From contig JAPWKH010000018.1 in assembly GCA_028283605.1 (NCBI GenBank), positions 1 through 64,000 of the forward strand: 64,000 bases of DNA. The letters run 5' to 3'. The notes beneath the pieces are model-generated. The model was not told the origin of the DNA and did no database searches. It saw only the letters and a program-made list of their open reading frames with translations. Origin of the DNA: Arachidicoccus sp. (GTDB taxonomy: Bacteria; Bacteroidota; Bacteroidia; Chitinophagales; Chitinophagaceae). Shown here piece by piece: positions 9,463-17,418 of this stretch. The number at the start of each line of letters is the position of its first letter. Position 1 is the stretch's first letter. The position numbers and the translations under genes were made by a program.

Positions 9463-10320
9463 ATGAATAAAGTTTTGGTAACCGGCGCAACCGGATTTAT
9501 AGGAAATCGTCTTATACAATTTTTGTTGAAAGAAAACTTTCCGATTATTGCTACATCTTCAGATGCTGCAAAAGCCGAAACTTTTGATTGGTTCAATCAG
9601 GTTACTTACATACCGTTTGATTTGAAGGAAACAAGCAATGATATAAATCTTTATGAATACTTCAATCGGCCGGATATAGTATTTCATCTAGCATGGCAAG
9701 GATTGCCGAATTATAAAAATGATTTTCATATCAAACAAAATTTACCTCTGCATTATTCTTTCCTGGAAAATTTGATACACAATGGATTAAAAGATGTAAC
9801 TATTACCGGAACATGTTTTGAATACGGCATGCAGGAGGGAAGTTTAACGGAAACAATGGATGCAAATCCGGCTAATGCGTATGCCATTGCCAAAAATGAA
9901 TTAAGAAAAAAGCTTGTGTTACTTCAGGATAAAATACCTTTTTCATTAAAGTGGCTGCGGCTTTTTTATATGTACGGCGATGGCAAAAATTCCAATTCAT
10001 TAATAGCCCAGTTAAATGCGGCGATAGAACGCGGAGATCAGAACTTCAATATGAGCGGAGGTGAACAGCTACGCGATTTTTTGCCTGTGGAAAAAGTTGT
10101 TGAATATATTGCCAAATCAGGCTTACAAAAGCATGTAGAGGGCATTATTAATATTTCATCGAATAAGCCTGTAACTGTAAAGCAGTTTGTACTTGATTAC
10201 CTTGCATCCAAGCATCAAAGCATTTCTTTACATTTGGGCTACTATCCTTACTCTGATATTGAGCCAATGAATTTCTGGGGAGATAATAATAAACTTAAAT
10301 CAATCATCCATGACGAATAA
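9463..10320 (+). CDS. NAD(P)-dependent epimerase/reductase, extended SDR
   Basis: A 285-residue SDR protein with the cofactor loop VTGATGFIGNRLIQF, the active-site TGTCFEYG, and the Tyr-x-x-x-Lys pair in YAIAKNELRKK. The RDFLPVEKV block is common in NDP-sugar reductases. As the last sugar-modifying gene after dehydratase, epimerase and C-methyltransferase, it most simply reduces the 4-keto group to finish the CDP-sugar (TylC5-like role). It could instead be an epimerase. The next GT2 overlaps its end by 11 bp. Confidence 0.85.
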   Translation: MNKVLVTGATGFIGNRLIQFLLKENFPIIATSSDAAKAETFDWFNQVTYIPFDLKETSNDINLYEYFNRPDIVFHLAWQGLPNYKNDFHIKQNLPLHYSFLENLIHNGLKDVTITGTCFEYGMQEGSLTETMDANPANAYAIAKNELRKKLVLLQDKIPFSLKWLRLFYMYGDGKNSNSLIAQLNAAIERGDQNFNMSGGEQLRDFLPVEKVVEYIAKSGLQKHVEGIINISSNKPVTVKQFVLDYLASKHQSISLHLGYYPYSDIEPMNFWGDNNKLKSIIHDE

Positions 10321-11023
10321 GTTTTCTATTATACTGCCGGTAAGAAATGGCATTAATTATGTAAAAGAATGCGTTACAAGTATCTTAGAACAAACCTTTC
10401 AAGACTTTAATTTAATTATACTTGACAACAATAGCAGCGATGGAACTTATGAATGGCTTCAATCGCTTAACAGCGAAAAAATTATCATTCATCGTACGAC
10501 TAAGGATCTTGACATAAATGCAAATTGGAGACGAGCCAATTTCATTAATACTAATGAGTTTGTTACTTTCATTGGCCACGACGACAGATATCATTCAAAC
10601 TATCTTTCTTCAATAAATGAACTTATTTCAGAGTTCCCTGATGCTTCTATATATCAAACGCAATTTCATTATATTGACAGTGCAGGAAAATTTGTAAGAG
10701 AATGTAAACCCATGCAGGAAAAAATTTTAGTCCAGGATTTTCTTAAAGGCCAGTTTACAAATACATTGGATAGCATGGGAACGGGTTATGTATTCCGTTA
10801 TAAAGATTTTAAAAAATTAGATGGGTTTAGTGATAATTATCCTAATCTTATTTTTTCGGATTATCAGATATTCGTAGAACTTACGGGGATTTCGTATCTG
10901 GCAGTTTCGCCGCTTTATACTTTTGATTACAGGCTGCATAAAAGCCTTTCAATCACTACAGATGCAGAGAAGAATTACAGAGTTGAGAGAATAATGTTTC
11001 AATTCTCTTTCTGTATTTCCTGA
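10310..11023 (+). CDS. Glycosyltransferase family 2, 3' end lost to an IS982 relic
   Basis: N-terminal two thirds of a GT2 enzyme (FSIILPVRNGINYVKECV, DNNSSDGTYEWL, FIGHDDRYHSNYL). It aligns along its length with the intact GT2 at 4464-5477 up to about residue 225 (YRLHKSLSITTDAEKNYRV). From about base 10985 the sequence is the 3' part of an IS982-type transposase read backwards, so the final ~13 codons are foreign and about 100 residues of the normal C-terminus are missing. It probably transferred the sugar made by the operon; whether the stump is active is doubtful. Confidence 0.8.
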   Translation: MTNKFSIILPVRNGINYVKECVTSILEQTFQDFNLIILDNNSSDGTYEWLQSLNSEKIIIHRTTKDLDINANWRRANFINTNEFVTFIGHDDRYHSNYLSSINELISEFPDASIYQTQFHYIDSAGKFVRECKPMQEKILVQDFLKGQFTNTLDSMGTGYVFRYKDFKKLDGFSDNYPNLIFSDYQIFVELTGISYLAVSPLYTFDYRLHKSLSITTDAEKNYRVERIMFQFSFCIS

Positions 11024-11705
11024 AAGGATAAAACTGCAGCTTATAATCTTTTTGATTCGACCTTTTGGGTGTTTCCAATTGAATATTTACGGTATTAAAC
11101 AAATCAAACCGTATTTGGGAAGACAGGCCCCTTTGTCTCCAAGCAGCACACAATCCGAAAGGTGTGCCTGTAGGTCTTTCAAATAATGAACATTATGAAC
11201 AGAAGCAGGCGTTAAATCAATACTTTGAAAAATACAATTAATGAAACAAACAGCATGCAGCTTGTACCCATAGTAATGTAAACTTTGTGAAGAGATTAGC
11301 CTTTATTAGGAAAAGCATCATCTTGCTCTTTACAGATTTTTCTTGCCAAACGGGACATTTTACAAACTTCTAAAGGCATACTGGCTACCACGAAATAATT
11401 CTTAGATTCATTAAACTGTGCTGCCATTTTCTTTCTGATTTGTTCCATATAGAGAAATAACTTACCCTTTCTTCTGTTATAAACACTACTTTCTATTTTG
11501 CCAAACAAATGTGTACTGACTAATTTTCTAAACAATTGATATTCCGAATCAATAGATTTATATTCTGCCCAAATAATCAACGCCATCAATTACATGTCTG
11601 ACAACTTTTGGCGTATAGGTTTATAATATAGATTATCTTTTATCACATATTTTTTTTTCTTAACTGTTCTAAAATTAAATTGTAACTTGCTGCAAAGTCG
11701 CTCAT
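10985..11705 (-). pseudogene. IS982-family transposase relic
   Basis: Reading the minus strand from ATG 11705 gives, across several frameshifts and a stop, the ordered blocks of an IS982 transposase. They are MSDFAASYNLILEQLRKK, YYKPIRQKLSD, SIDSEYQLFRKL, IESSVYNRRKGKL, ASMPLEVCKMSRLARK, YYGYKLHAVC, SIDLTPASVHNVHYLKDLQ, LLGDKG and FRKYRKRIETLFSQLC. The protein then stops abruptly where GT2 sequence begins, about 50 residues short of the usual C-terminus. The relic is therefore broken internally and truncated at its junction with the glycosyltransferase gene. No terminal repeats or target duplication could be found. Confidence 0.8.
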
Positions 11706-12030
11706 AATTGTATTCGACTGATAATCAATACAATATACTATTTTTTAATATAATGAGCAACTTTATTTTATAATCCACTTCGGGTTATTTTAAAATATTT
11801 CTATATTTTTATTATTGGTATAAAAAAGAATACAAATAAAAATTTTAAAATCTCCCACCATGAACGTGTTTAAACTTATTTGTTAATAAGGCAATTATGG
11901 GGTTCATAAATGCACATGCAAGAGAAAAAAACTTCCGAGTTAAGAGATTTAGGTTTCAACAAATAAAAATCTTATGTAAGGTTCTCAACGCGAGGAAATC
12001 AGCTAAAATAAGTAACAGTATTTTGTGTGC
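11706..12030. other. Non-coding AT-rich stretch between two IS relics
   Basis: About 325 bp between the IS982 and IS5-type relics. I see no intact frame, no convincing terminal repeat and no recognisable gene; probably decayed IS flanks. Confidence 0.4.
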
Positions 12031-12432
12031 GATAATAAAAGTTAAATGTTATTGGTAAGCCAGCCAAGAAGCTGAGAACATAATGATTTATATGAAATAG
12101 AAGATATAATGCAGGAGTTATTTGGTGTTTTAAAAGAAGCAGACATAGAAGTAAGATAGTTGTTTGTGAATGCAGATGCGGGTTTTGATGCACAATCATT
12201 CCGAAATGAACGTGGAAAAAAAATGAAAGCCAACGTTCTATAAAACAAGAGAAATAAAAAGCAGATAAATGATGATTATCAATATTTTGATGAACCATTA
12301 TATAAAAAAGAACAGTTATTGAAAGAGCCAATATGTTGATGGATTCCTGCAAAGCCTTAATGACACGCAATGAAACAAAGGTTCTCAATTGGATAGCTTT
12401 GCAATTGTTCGGGTTGCTAGAAATTTAAAAGT
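12031..12432 (+). pseudogene. IS5-type (DDE) transposase relic, C-terminal half
   Basis: Allowing frameshifts and stops, the plus strand spells the second half of an IS5-superfamily transposase. The blocks are EHNDLYEIE, LFVNADAGFDAQSFRNE (the second catalytic Asp region), YQYFDEPLYKK, ERANMLMDSCKALMTRNET and LNWIALQLFG. The catalytic Glu context is in ERANM. No N-terminal half or ends are present. Several stops (for example after EVR near 12148) show long decay, older than the neighbouring IS256-type element. A long antisense frame over the same bases is only a by-product. Confidence 0.72.
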
Positions 12433-12465
12433 TTAAACAGATATACATATAAATTCAATATAAAA

Positions 12466-13044
12466 ATGAAAGCATTTTTAGCATTTATTAAAATAATACT
12501 TTTTATTGGGTTAATTATTTTATTTATTTCCAATTATAGTTGCATAAAACAGTGTGCTAATATTCATTTCTCTGATACTACAACAATTCAACCTATAGAC
12601 TCGATACCTAATAGTGATTCTACAATTATACCACCGACAGATAGTACTCATCTTGATAGCAATAGTGTGCAATACTCAATTATAGGAGAATGGACGGGAA
12701 CATATTATGATTCATTACATGAAAACCCACAGATTTATCTTATTACAATATATGACGATTATACTATGACTTTTTATGGAGATGTAACATATTTATCTGG
12801 AGGACAAATTGTTAAAGATTATAATTCAGGAGATGGTAAATGGAAGCTAAGTGGAACAGATAAAACAATTTTTTCAGCTGATATTATTACTAAGAATGGA
12901 TATTATCGTAATATAGGTACAGAACAAACACTAACGTCCATCTATAATGGTAAAATGTCTACATTTACAAATGGAGTTTGGAAAGATATTTATCCTGCTG
13001 CAGCAACAAATCACGGATTTTTTGAGATGAAAAAAAACAAGTAG
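12466..13044 (+). CDS. Putative lipoprotein with lipocalin-like C-terminal domain
   Basis: A 192-residue predicted exported protein. A hydrophobic N-terminal segment (IILFIGLIILFISNYSC) ends in a Cys at about residue 26, consistent with a lipoprotein signal although the box SNYSC is not ideal. A Thr/Ser/Asp/Pro-rich linker (about 35-70) follows, then a domain starting IIGEWTGTYYD with GKWKLSGTDKTIFSA, resembling lipocalin-like/META-type stress lipoproteins of Bacteroidota. Isolated between IS relics; no function can be assigned. Confidence 0.7.
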   Translation: MKAFLAFIKIILFIGLIILFISNYSCIKQCANIHFSDTTTIQPIDSIPNSDSTIIPPTDSTHLDSNSVQYSIIGEWTGTYYDSLHENPQIYLITIYDDYTMTFYGDVTYLSGGQIVKDYNSGDGKWKLSGTDKTIFSADIITKNGYYRNIGTEQTLTSIYNGKMSTFTNGVWKDIYPAAATNHGFFEMKKNK

Positions 13045-13076
13045 TATTTCTGCTATTGTGTTTTTTTGGAAAATTT

Positions 13077-13114
13077 GAGAGTATCTCACAAAGTGTGTAA
13101 TTAAAAAATCGAGG
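13077..13114 (+). repeat. IS256-type terminal inverted repeat, right end (3' of transposase)
   Basis: 38 bp matching the reverse complement of 14425-14462 at 33 of 38 positions. The inner 25 bases, including AGTGTGTAATTAAAAAATC, are identical and the differences lie in the outer 13 bases. Confidence 0.85.
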
Positions 13115-13115
13115 G

Positions 13116-13143
13116 TTGAAAATTTAGTGTGCTAAATTTTCAA
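13116..13143. terminator. Hairpin at the transposase stop
   Basis: A perfect 12-bp stem (TTGAAAATTTAG / CTAAATTTTCAA) with a TGTG loop, sitting just inside the right IS end and covering the restored stop codon of the transposase. Probably a terminator-like element of the IS. Confidence 0.5.
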
Positions 13144-14384
13144 TCTATTACCAAAGATAATTAAGAACTGGTTCAGGACAATGCCCCAATTATGAATAGG
13201 CATTGTCCATTTTTTTGACACTTCCCTGAGGGCGAGATAAACGGATTTCATCACGGCGTCATCCGTAGGAAAAGAAAGTTTGTTTTTGGTGTATTTCCGG
13301 ATTTTGCCGTTGAGATTTTCAATCAGGTTGGTTGTGTAAATAATCTGCCTGATTTACTCATACATTTTTAATTTTTTTTATTGCATTCGTGAATGCTTCG
13401 CATTTCAATGGGAAAGTCAAAAAATACTGTCAGCTCGTCCCAATTATCGCGCCATGATTTGATGGCATAAGCATACTTTCTTTTCCATTTCTGCTCAAAA
13501 TCATCGAGTGCTGCAAGGGCTGCATTCTTAGTCGGAGCAGTATAAATGGCTTTCAAATCTTTAGCAAACTCCTTCTTGTCTTTCCATACCACGTAACGCA
13601 TGGAATTGCGAATTTGATGTACCACACAGATTTGTGTGGACGATTCAGGAAACACGCTGCGGATGGTACTTGTAAACCCGTTAAGGTTACCCGTCGCCGT
13701 GATAAGGATGTCCTGCACGCCGCGGGATTTAAGATCGGTCAGCACACTGAGCCAATAGGCGGATGTCTCATTCTTTCCCAGCCACATTCCCAATACTTCT
13801 TTATAACCGTCTGTTCTGAGCCCTACGGCAATATAGACCGTTTTGTTGATGACCTTGCTGTTTTCTCTTACCTTGAAAACAATGTCGTCCATCCATACAA
13901 TCAGATAGATATTTTCCAACGCACGGTTCTGCCAGGCTGTAATATCTTCCGCAATACGCGATGTAATACGGCTCACTGTGCTTGCAGATACATCGAAGTT
14001 GTAAATATCTTTGACTTGTTCCTGTATATCTGATACGCTCATGCCTTTGGCGTACATCGACACCATAATTTCTTCCAGGCCTTCCAGCATATTTTCACGC
14101 TTGGGAACCAACATGGGATTGAACGAAGCATCTCTGTCACGCGGAACCTGTATCTCTATTTCCCCGTAACTTGTTTTGACCTTCTTTTTCCCGTAACCGT
14201 TGCGGTTGTTGTCGCTTTGTCCTTGCCGGTGTTTCTCGTAACCGAGATGGTCGTCAACTTCTCCTTCGAGCATTTGCTCTATTGCCCGTTTTTGAATACT
14301 GCTTAAAAACTCATTGAGCTGTTCGCCGCTCTTGAACTGTTTTAAAAATTCATCCGATAAAAAATCTTCTGTTTGCACTGTCAT
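13132..14384 (-). pseudogene. IS256-family (mutator-type) transposase, disrupted
   Basis: The intact frame 13368-14384 covers most of a mutator-type DDE transposase: MLEGEVDDHLGYEKH, VPRDRDASFNP, MYAKGMSVSDIQ, the first Asp in VWMDDIVFKV, and CVVHQIRNSMRYV. The second catalytic Asp motif, normally T-D-N-L-N-G-F, reads TGNLNGF here (a single A-to-G change would do it). After FDFPIEMRSI about 47 nt of foreign sequence interrupts the frame. The expected continuation, [17 protein letters not shown] (with the third catalytic residue region), resumes in another frame near 13350 and runs to a stop at 13132. The enzyme should be inactive for two independent reasons. Confidence 0.85.
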
Positions 14385-14400
14385 GATATTGTATGTTTAA

Positions 14401-14440
14401 AATTAAAAAATCGAGACCTTTTGACCTCGATTTTTTAATT
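14401..14440. terminator. Hairpin upstream of the IS256 transposase
   Basis: A perfect 15-bp stem (AATTAAAAAATCGAG with its complement) around a 10-nt loop, between the left inverted repeat and the transposase start. IS elements often use such a structure to block transcription entering from outside; that role is inferred. Confidence 0.55.
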
Positions 14441-14462
14441 ACACACTTTTGGAGACAGTGTC
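14425..14462 (-). repeat. IS256-type terminal inverted repeat, left end (5' of transposase)
   Basis: Partner of the 13077-13114 repeat; ends in GACAGTGTC on the plus strand. It overlaps the right arm of the 14401-14440 hairpin. Confidence 0.85.
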
Positions 14463-14498
14463 AATGTTAATAATTTAAACAACGCATTCCGCTTTTTT

Positions 14499-15242
14499 TT
14501 AGGCAAATGTAAATAAATGAAATGGGGCGAACTCTTTATTTATTATTGTTTCAAAACCGCAATAATTTAATAATTCGTTTATCAATTCAAAAGAAAATAC
14601 ATGATGGTGAACACATCTATTAATAAAATTGTTTCTTGTCCTTTCAATAAATTCTTGTTTATTTTGTTTTACATCTTTAGATAAATCATGTAATTGTATT
14701 ACTTCTTTGAAATGTGTTTCATCGTGTTCATCTATATTTTTTTTATAATCTTCTATCAGATGGGAAAATGTTGTATACGGCCGATTAAAATCAAAAGTAT
14801 ATTTTTTATCAGGTAGAATTAAGCATAACTTACCTCCAGGTTTCAATAACTTATTCCATCGAATTAATGCCTTAATTGGATTTGCAATGTGTTCTAAGCT
14901 GTGGCATGATAAAACGAATTCATAATCATTTTTATAAATAGTATTTAAATCGACTGCTTCATCAATATATTGGTATCCACATTCTTTCCCTGAATAGTAA
15001 GAATAATTAAAACCTTCATTAAGTTTTCCTTCCCAAATAGTTTCATTACTGAAATTTACTCCATCTATTCTCTTTGCGTATAAATAAATTGGGAAAAAAG
15101 ATTTTAAACTAAAGGAACTACTTGGCCCCCCTATCTCAATTCCAGTTTTTTCTTTTAAGGATTTTGCCAAGCAAATGGTTTCTCGTTTAAAAGGGCTTTT
15201 TAAGTATGATATTTTTGTTATAACATTGTCTTTTATACTCAT
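14499..15242 (-). CDS. Class I SAM-dependent methyltransferase
   Basis: A 247-residue methyltransferase. GIEIGGPSSSF (about residue 33) is the SAM-binding loop; EFVLSCHSLEHIANPIKAL and LLKPGGKLCLILP are the motif-II/III blocks shared with Methyltransf_11/23 enzymes. RCVHHHVFSFELI is a His-rich segment. It has notably low GC compared with the rfb operon. It lies next to a GT2 gene in the polysaccharide region, so an O-methyl decoration of sugar is plausible, but the substrate is unknown. Confidence 0.82.
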   Translation of the reverse strand: MSIKDNVITKISYLKSPFKRETICLAKSLKEKTGIEIGGPSSSFSLKSFFPIYLYAKRIDGVNFSNETIWEGKLNEGFNYSYYSGKECGYQYIDEAVDLNTIYKNDYEFVLSCHSLEHIANPIKALIRWNKLLKPGGKLCLILPDKKYTFDFNRPYTTFSHLIEDYKKNIDEHDETHFKEVIQLHDLSKDVKQNKQEFIERTRNNFINRCVHHHVFSFELINELLNYCGFETIINKEFAPFHLFTFA

Positions 15243-15331
15243 AGTAGCAATATAAAAATTATTATCAAAACGAATTAATGTTTTTGTTTTTTTAAAGAAT
15301 GTTTAGTAAAATAGAATAAAACTTTTATCCA

Positions 15332-16180
15332 ATGAACATTGCCGGGCTTGTTATAACCTTTTATCCTACTAAGGAAACGTTTGAAAATATTCAAACCTAT
15401 TTGCCGTATTGTAACAGGTTATATATTGCAGATAACAGCGATCCGAATATAATATTTCCGGAAGAAATTTACAACAATCCTAAAATTAAAATCATTGGTG
15501 ACGGAGAGAATAAAGGCATTGCAGAAAGATTAAATCACGTAGCGAGAGCCGCTGAAAATGAGGGTTTCGAATGGTTGCTTACGATGGATCAGGATTCTTT
15601 TTTCGATCAAGAAAATATAACTAAATATATCGATTGCATACAAGCATTCAATAAGAAAGATCGTGTGGCAATGTTTGGTATAGAGACCGAAAAACAACCT
15701 TCGGAAATAAATAATACATTTCAAAAAACTACGATGCTGATTACTTCCGGAAGTATTTTGAATCTGTTTTTATATCCGGCCATTGGTGGCTTTGATGAAA
15801 ATTTATTCATTGATGAAGTGGATCATGAATATTGTTTCCGTGCCATTCAAAAAGGCTTCGATATTATAAAGTTTACAAATATTTTTTTACATCATCACTT
15901 GGGAATGCAACAGTCATTCAGATCATTGAAATCCATGCAAACAACTGAGCGTACATTTCATTCCCCGATAAGATTGTATTATATGTTCCGCAATTTTTTG
16001 TACATATCTGATAAGTACAAAAAATATTTCCCTGCTGAGTTAAAATTGAAGAAAACAGATTTATTACATCGCATAAAAAATCATTTGCTGTACCGCAAAC
16101 AAAAATTACAATTATTGAAAATGTTGCGGAAAGCATATAAGGACTATAAAAAAAATAATATGGGAAAAATTACATTATAA
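15332..16180 (+). CDS. Glycosyltransferase family 2 (rhamnosyltransferase-like)
   Basis: A 282-residue GT2 of the RfbF/WsaF-like rhamnosyltransferase type. Features are MNIAGLVITFYPTKETFENI at the N-terminus, YIADNSDPN, ENKGIAERLNHVA and the metal-binding TMDQDSFF (about residues 85-95). GGFDENLFIDEVDHEYCFR holds the acceptor/catalytic Asp-Glu cluster, and LHHHLG follows. Length is usual for this group. Divergent from the methyltransferase gene and separated from the main operon by the IS cluster, it probably belonged to one continuous locus. Confidence 0.87.
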   Translation: MNIAGLVITFYPTKETFENIQTYLPYCNRLYIADNSDPNIIFPEEIYNNPKIKIIGDGENKGIAERLNHVARAAENEGFEWLLTMDQDSFFDQENITKYIDCIQAFNKKDRVAMFGIETEKQPSEINNTFQKTTMLITSGSILNLFLYPAIGGFDENLFIDEVDHEYCFRAIQKGFDIIKFTNIFLHHHLGMQQSFRSLKSMQTTERTFHSPIRLYYMFRNFLYISDKYKKYFPAELKLKKTDLLHRIKNHLLYRKQKLQLLKMLRKAYKDYKKNNMGKITL

Positions 16181-16204
16181 AATCACTATCCCTAAAAATC
16201 AAAT

Positions 16205-16212
16205 TACATTTG
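16205..16212 (+). promoter_or_regulatory. Candidate -7 box (TACATTTG) for the arginase-like gene
   Basis: Exact match to TAnnTTTG, 21 bp before the ATG at 16233. No TTTG box at -33 spacing, so it rests on one motif. Confidence 0.35.
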
Positions 16213-16232
16213 TTTTCAAAATAAAATTGTAC

Positions 16233-17376
16233 ATGTCTTCTTTTCATTCAGAAAATATCATTGAATTTTTAGAGCCATTAAATCTCTTTGAAATAGCTGA
16301 TGACACTGCTTTTCGCGCTACGCAATTAGGGAAAAATATCCTTGTGTATGAAGAATCTTTTCCTGATTTGGAAAACGCGGATTTAATCATTGTAGGGATA
16401 GGCGAAACGCGCGGCAGCGGATTGCAGGCAATGAACAATCGCGCAGCAAATAATGTAAGAACAGAATTTTATCGGTTATTTCACTGGCACCAAAAATGTA
16501 ACGGTTGCAGATATTGGCAACGTTGTTTTGGGCAAATCTTTAGCCGATTCTTATGCCGTGCTTAAATTAATTTTAACCGAACTTTTTTCATTAAATGCCA
16601 AGGTACTTATTATAGGAGGCTCACATGATTTAACGGCTGCGCAATGCGATGCTTATGCTTCCGCCGATCGAACATATAACCTTACCTGCATCGATGCTAT
16701 GATGGATATGAATGCAGACAGTTTGGAGTATAACGAGAATTTTTTATTGGATTTATTTACCAAAGCGCCCAATTATTTAAACCATTATAATCATATTGGT
16801 TTTCAAAGTTATTTTGTTCACCCGCAGATGCTTGAGACGATCGATAAACTTCGTTTCGATTGTTTCCGAGTAGGAAAAGTGAAAGAGCAAATTGAAGAAA
16901 TGGAACCTATTATCCGGAATACAAATATTGTGAGCCTGGATATATGTTCTATTCAAAATAGTCATGCGCCTGCCAATATTCTTACTCCAAACGGATTTAA
17001 TGGAGAAGAAGCTTGTACGCTGATGCAATATGCAGGCTTGAGCAGTACAGCTAAAACAATCGGCATTTACGGTTATCTCCCGCATCTTGATAAAAATAAT
17101 TTGACTGCAAAGCAGATAAGCCATTTGATTTGGTATATCATGGATGGAATTTATCGCAGCAAGCAAGAATCTTCATTCGATAATAAGAATAATTTTAATG
17201 AATTTCATTTGGCATTCGCCGAGATGGAAACCACGTTTTTACAAAGTAAAAAAACCAATCGCTGGTGGATGAAATTGCCTGATGGAGATTACTTGCCGTG
17301 CAGTTTTAAAGATTATATATCTGCCACGCAAAATGAAATTCCGGAACGCTGGCTGCGTGCCATAGAACGCGGATAA
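16233..17376 (+). pseudogene. Arginase/formimidoylglutamase-like protein, frameshifted
   Basis: A ureohydrolase-fold protein of the type often labelled formimidoylglutamase in Bacteroidota. ATG 16233 starts MSSFHSENIIEFL and runs through IVGIGETRGSGLQAMNNRAANNVRTEFYRLF. Near 16492-16496 (AAAAA) one extra A shifts the frame; removing it gives HQNVTVADIGNVVLGKSLADSYAVL and continues to 17376, about 380 residues, normal size. Metal motifs are degenerate: GGSHDLT keeps its His, but the DAHxD site reads DAMMD and the SxDxDxxD site reads SLDICSIQ, so several Mn ligands are missing. It may be a non-catalytic member. No histidine or arginine catabolic neighbours are present. Confidence 0.78.
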
Positions 17377-17418
17377 AATTTTTTTCAGGAAAAAACGTTT
17401 TAAGAGAAATAATTAAAC

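Larger units (their letters stand above)
13077..14462 (-). mobile_element. IS256-family insertion sequence, full length but inactivated
   Basis: A 1386-bp element bounded by 38-bp imperfect inverted repeats and holding one mutator-type (IS256) transposase gene on the minus strand. The gene has an internal ~47-nt insertion and a lost catalytic Asp (see transposase). No clear 8-9-bp target duplication is visible at the two edges, so the element may be old or flanked by later deletion. Confidence 0.85.

Noticed and set aside
5851-10320. Standard CDP-dideoxyhexose (abequose/tyvelose/ascarylose) pathway
   Set aside because: No RfbH-type dehydrase or its ferredoxin-like reductase is present; a C-methyltransferase is there instead.
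11999-12388. 129-codon minus-strand frame
   Set aside because: Antisense to the IS5-type relic, whose plus-strand protein blocks are recognisable.
13614-14033. 139-codon plus-strand frame
   Set aside because: Antisense to the IS256-type transposase; no start context or family features.
13060-14475. Target-site duplication of the IS256-type element
   Set aside because: Bases flanking 13077 and 14462 (AAAATTT versus AATGTTAA) do not form a convincing 8-9-bp direct repeat.
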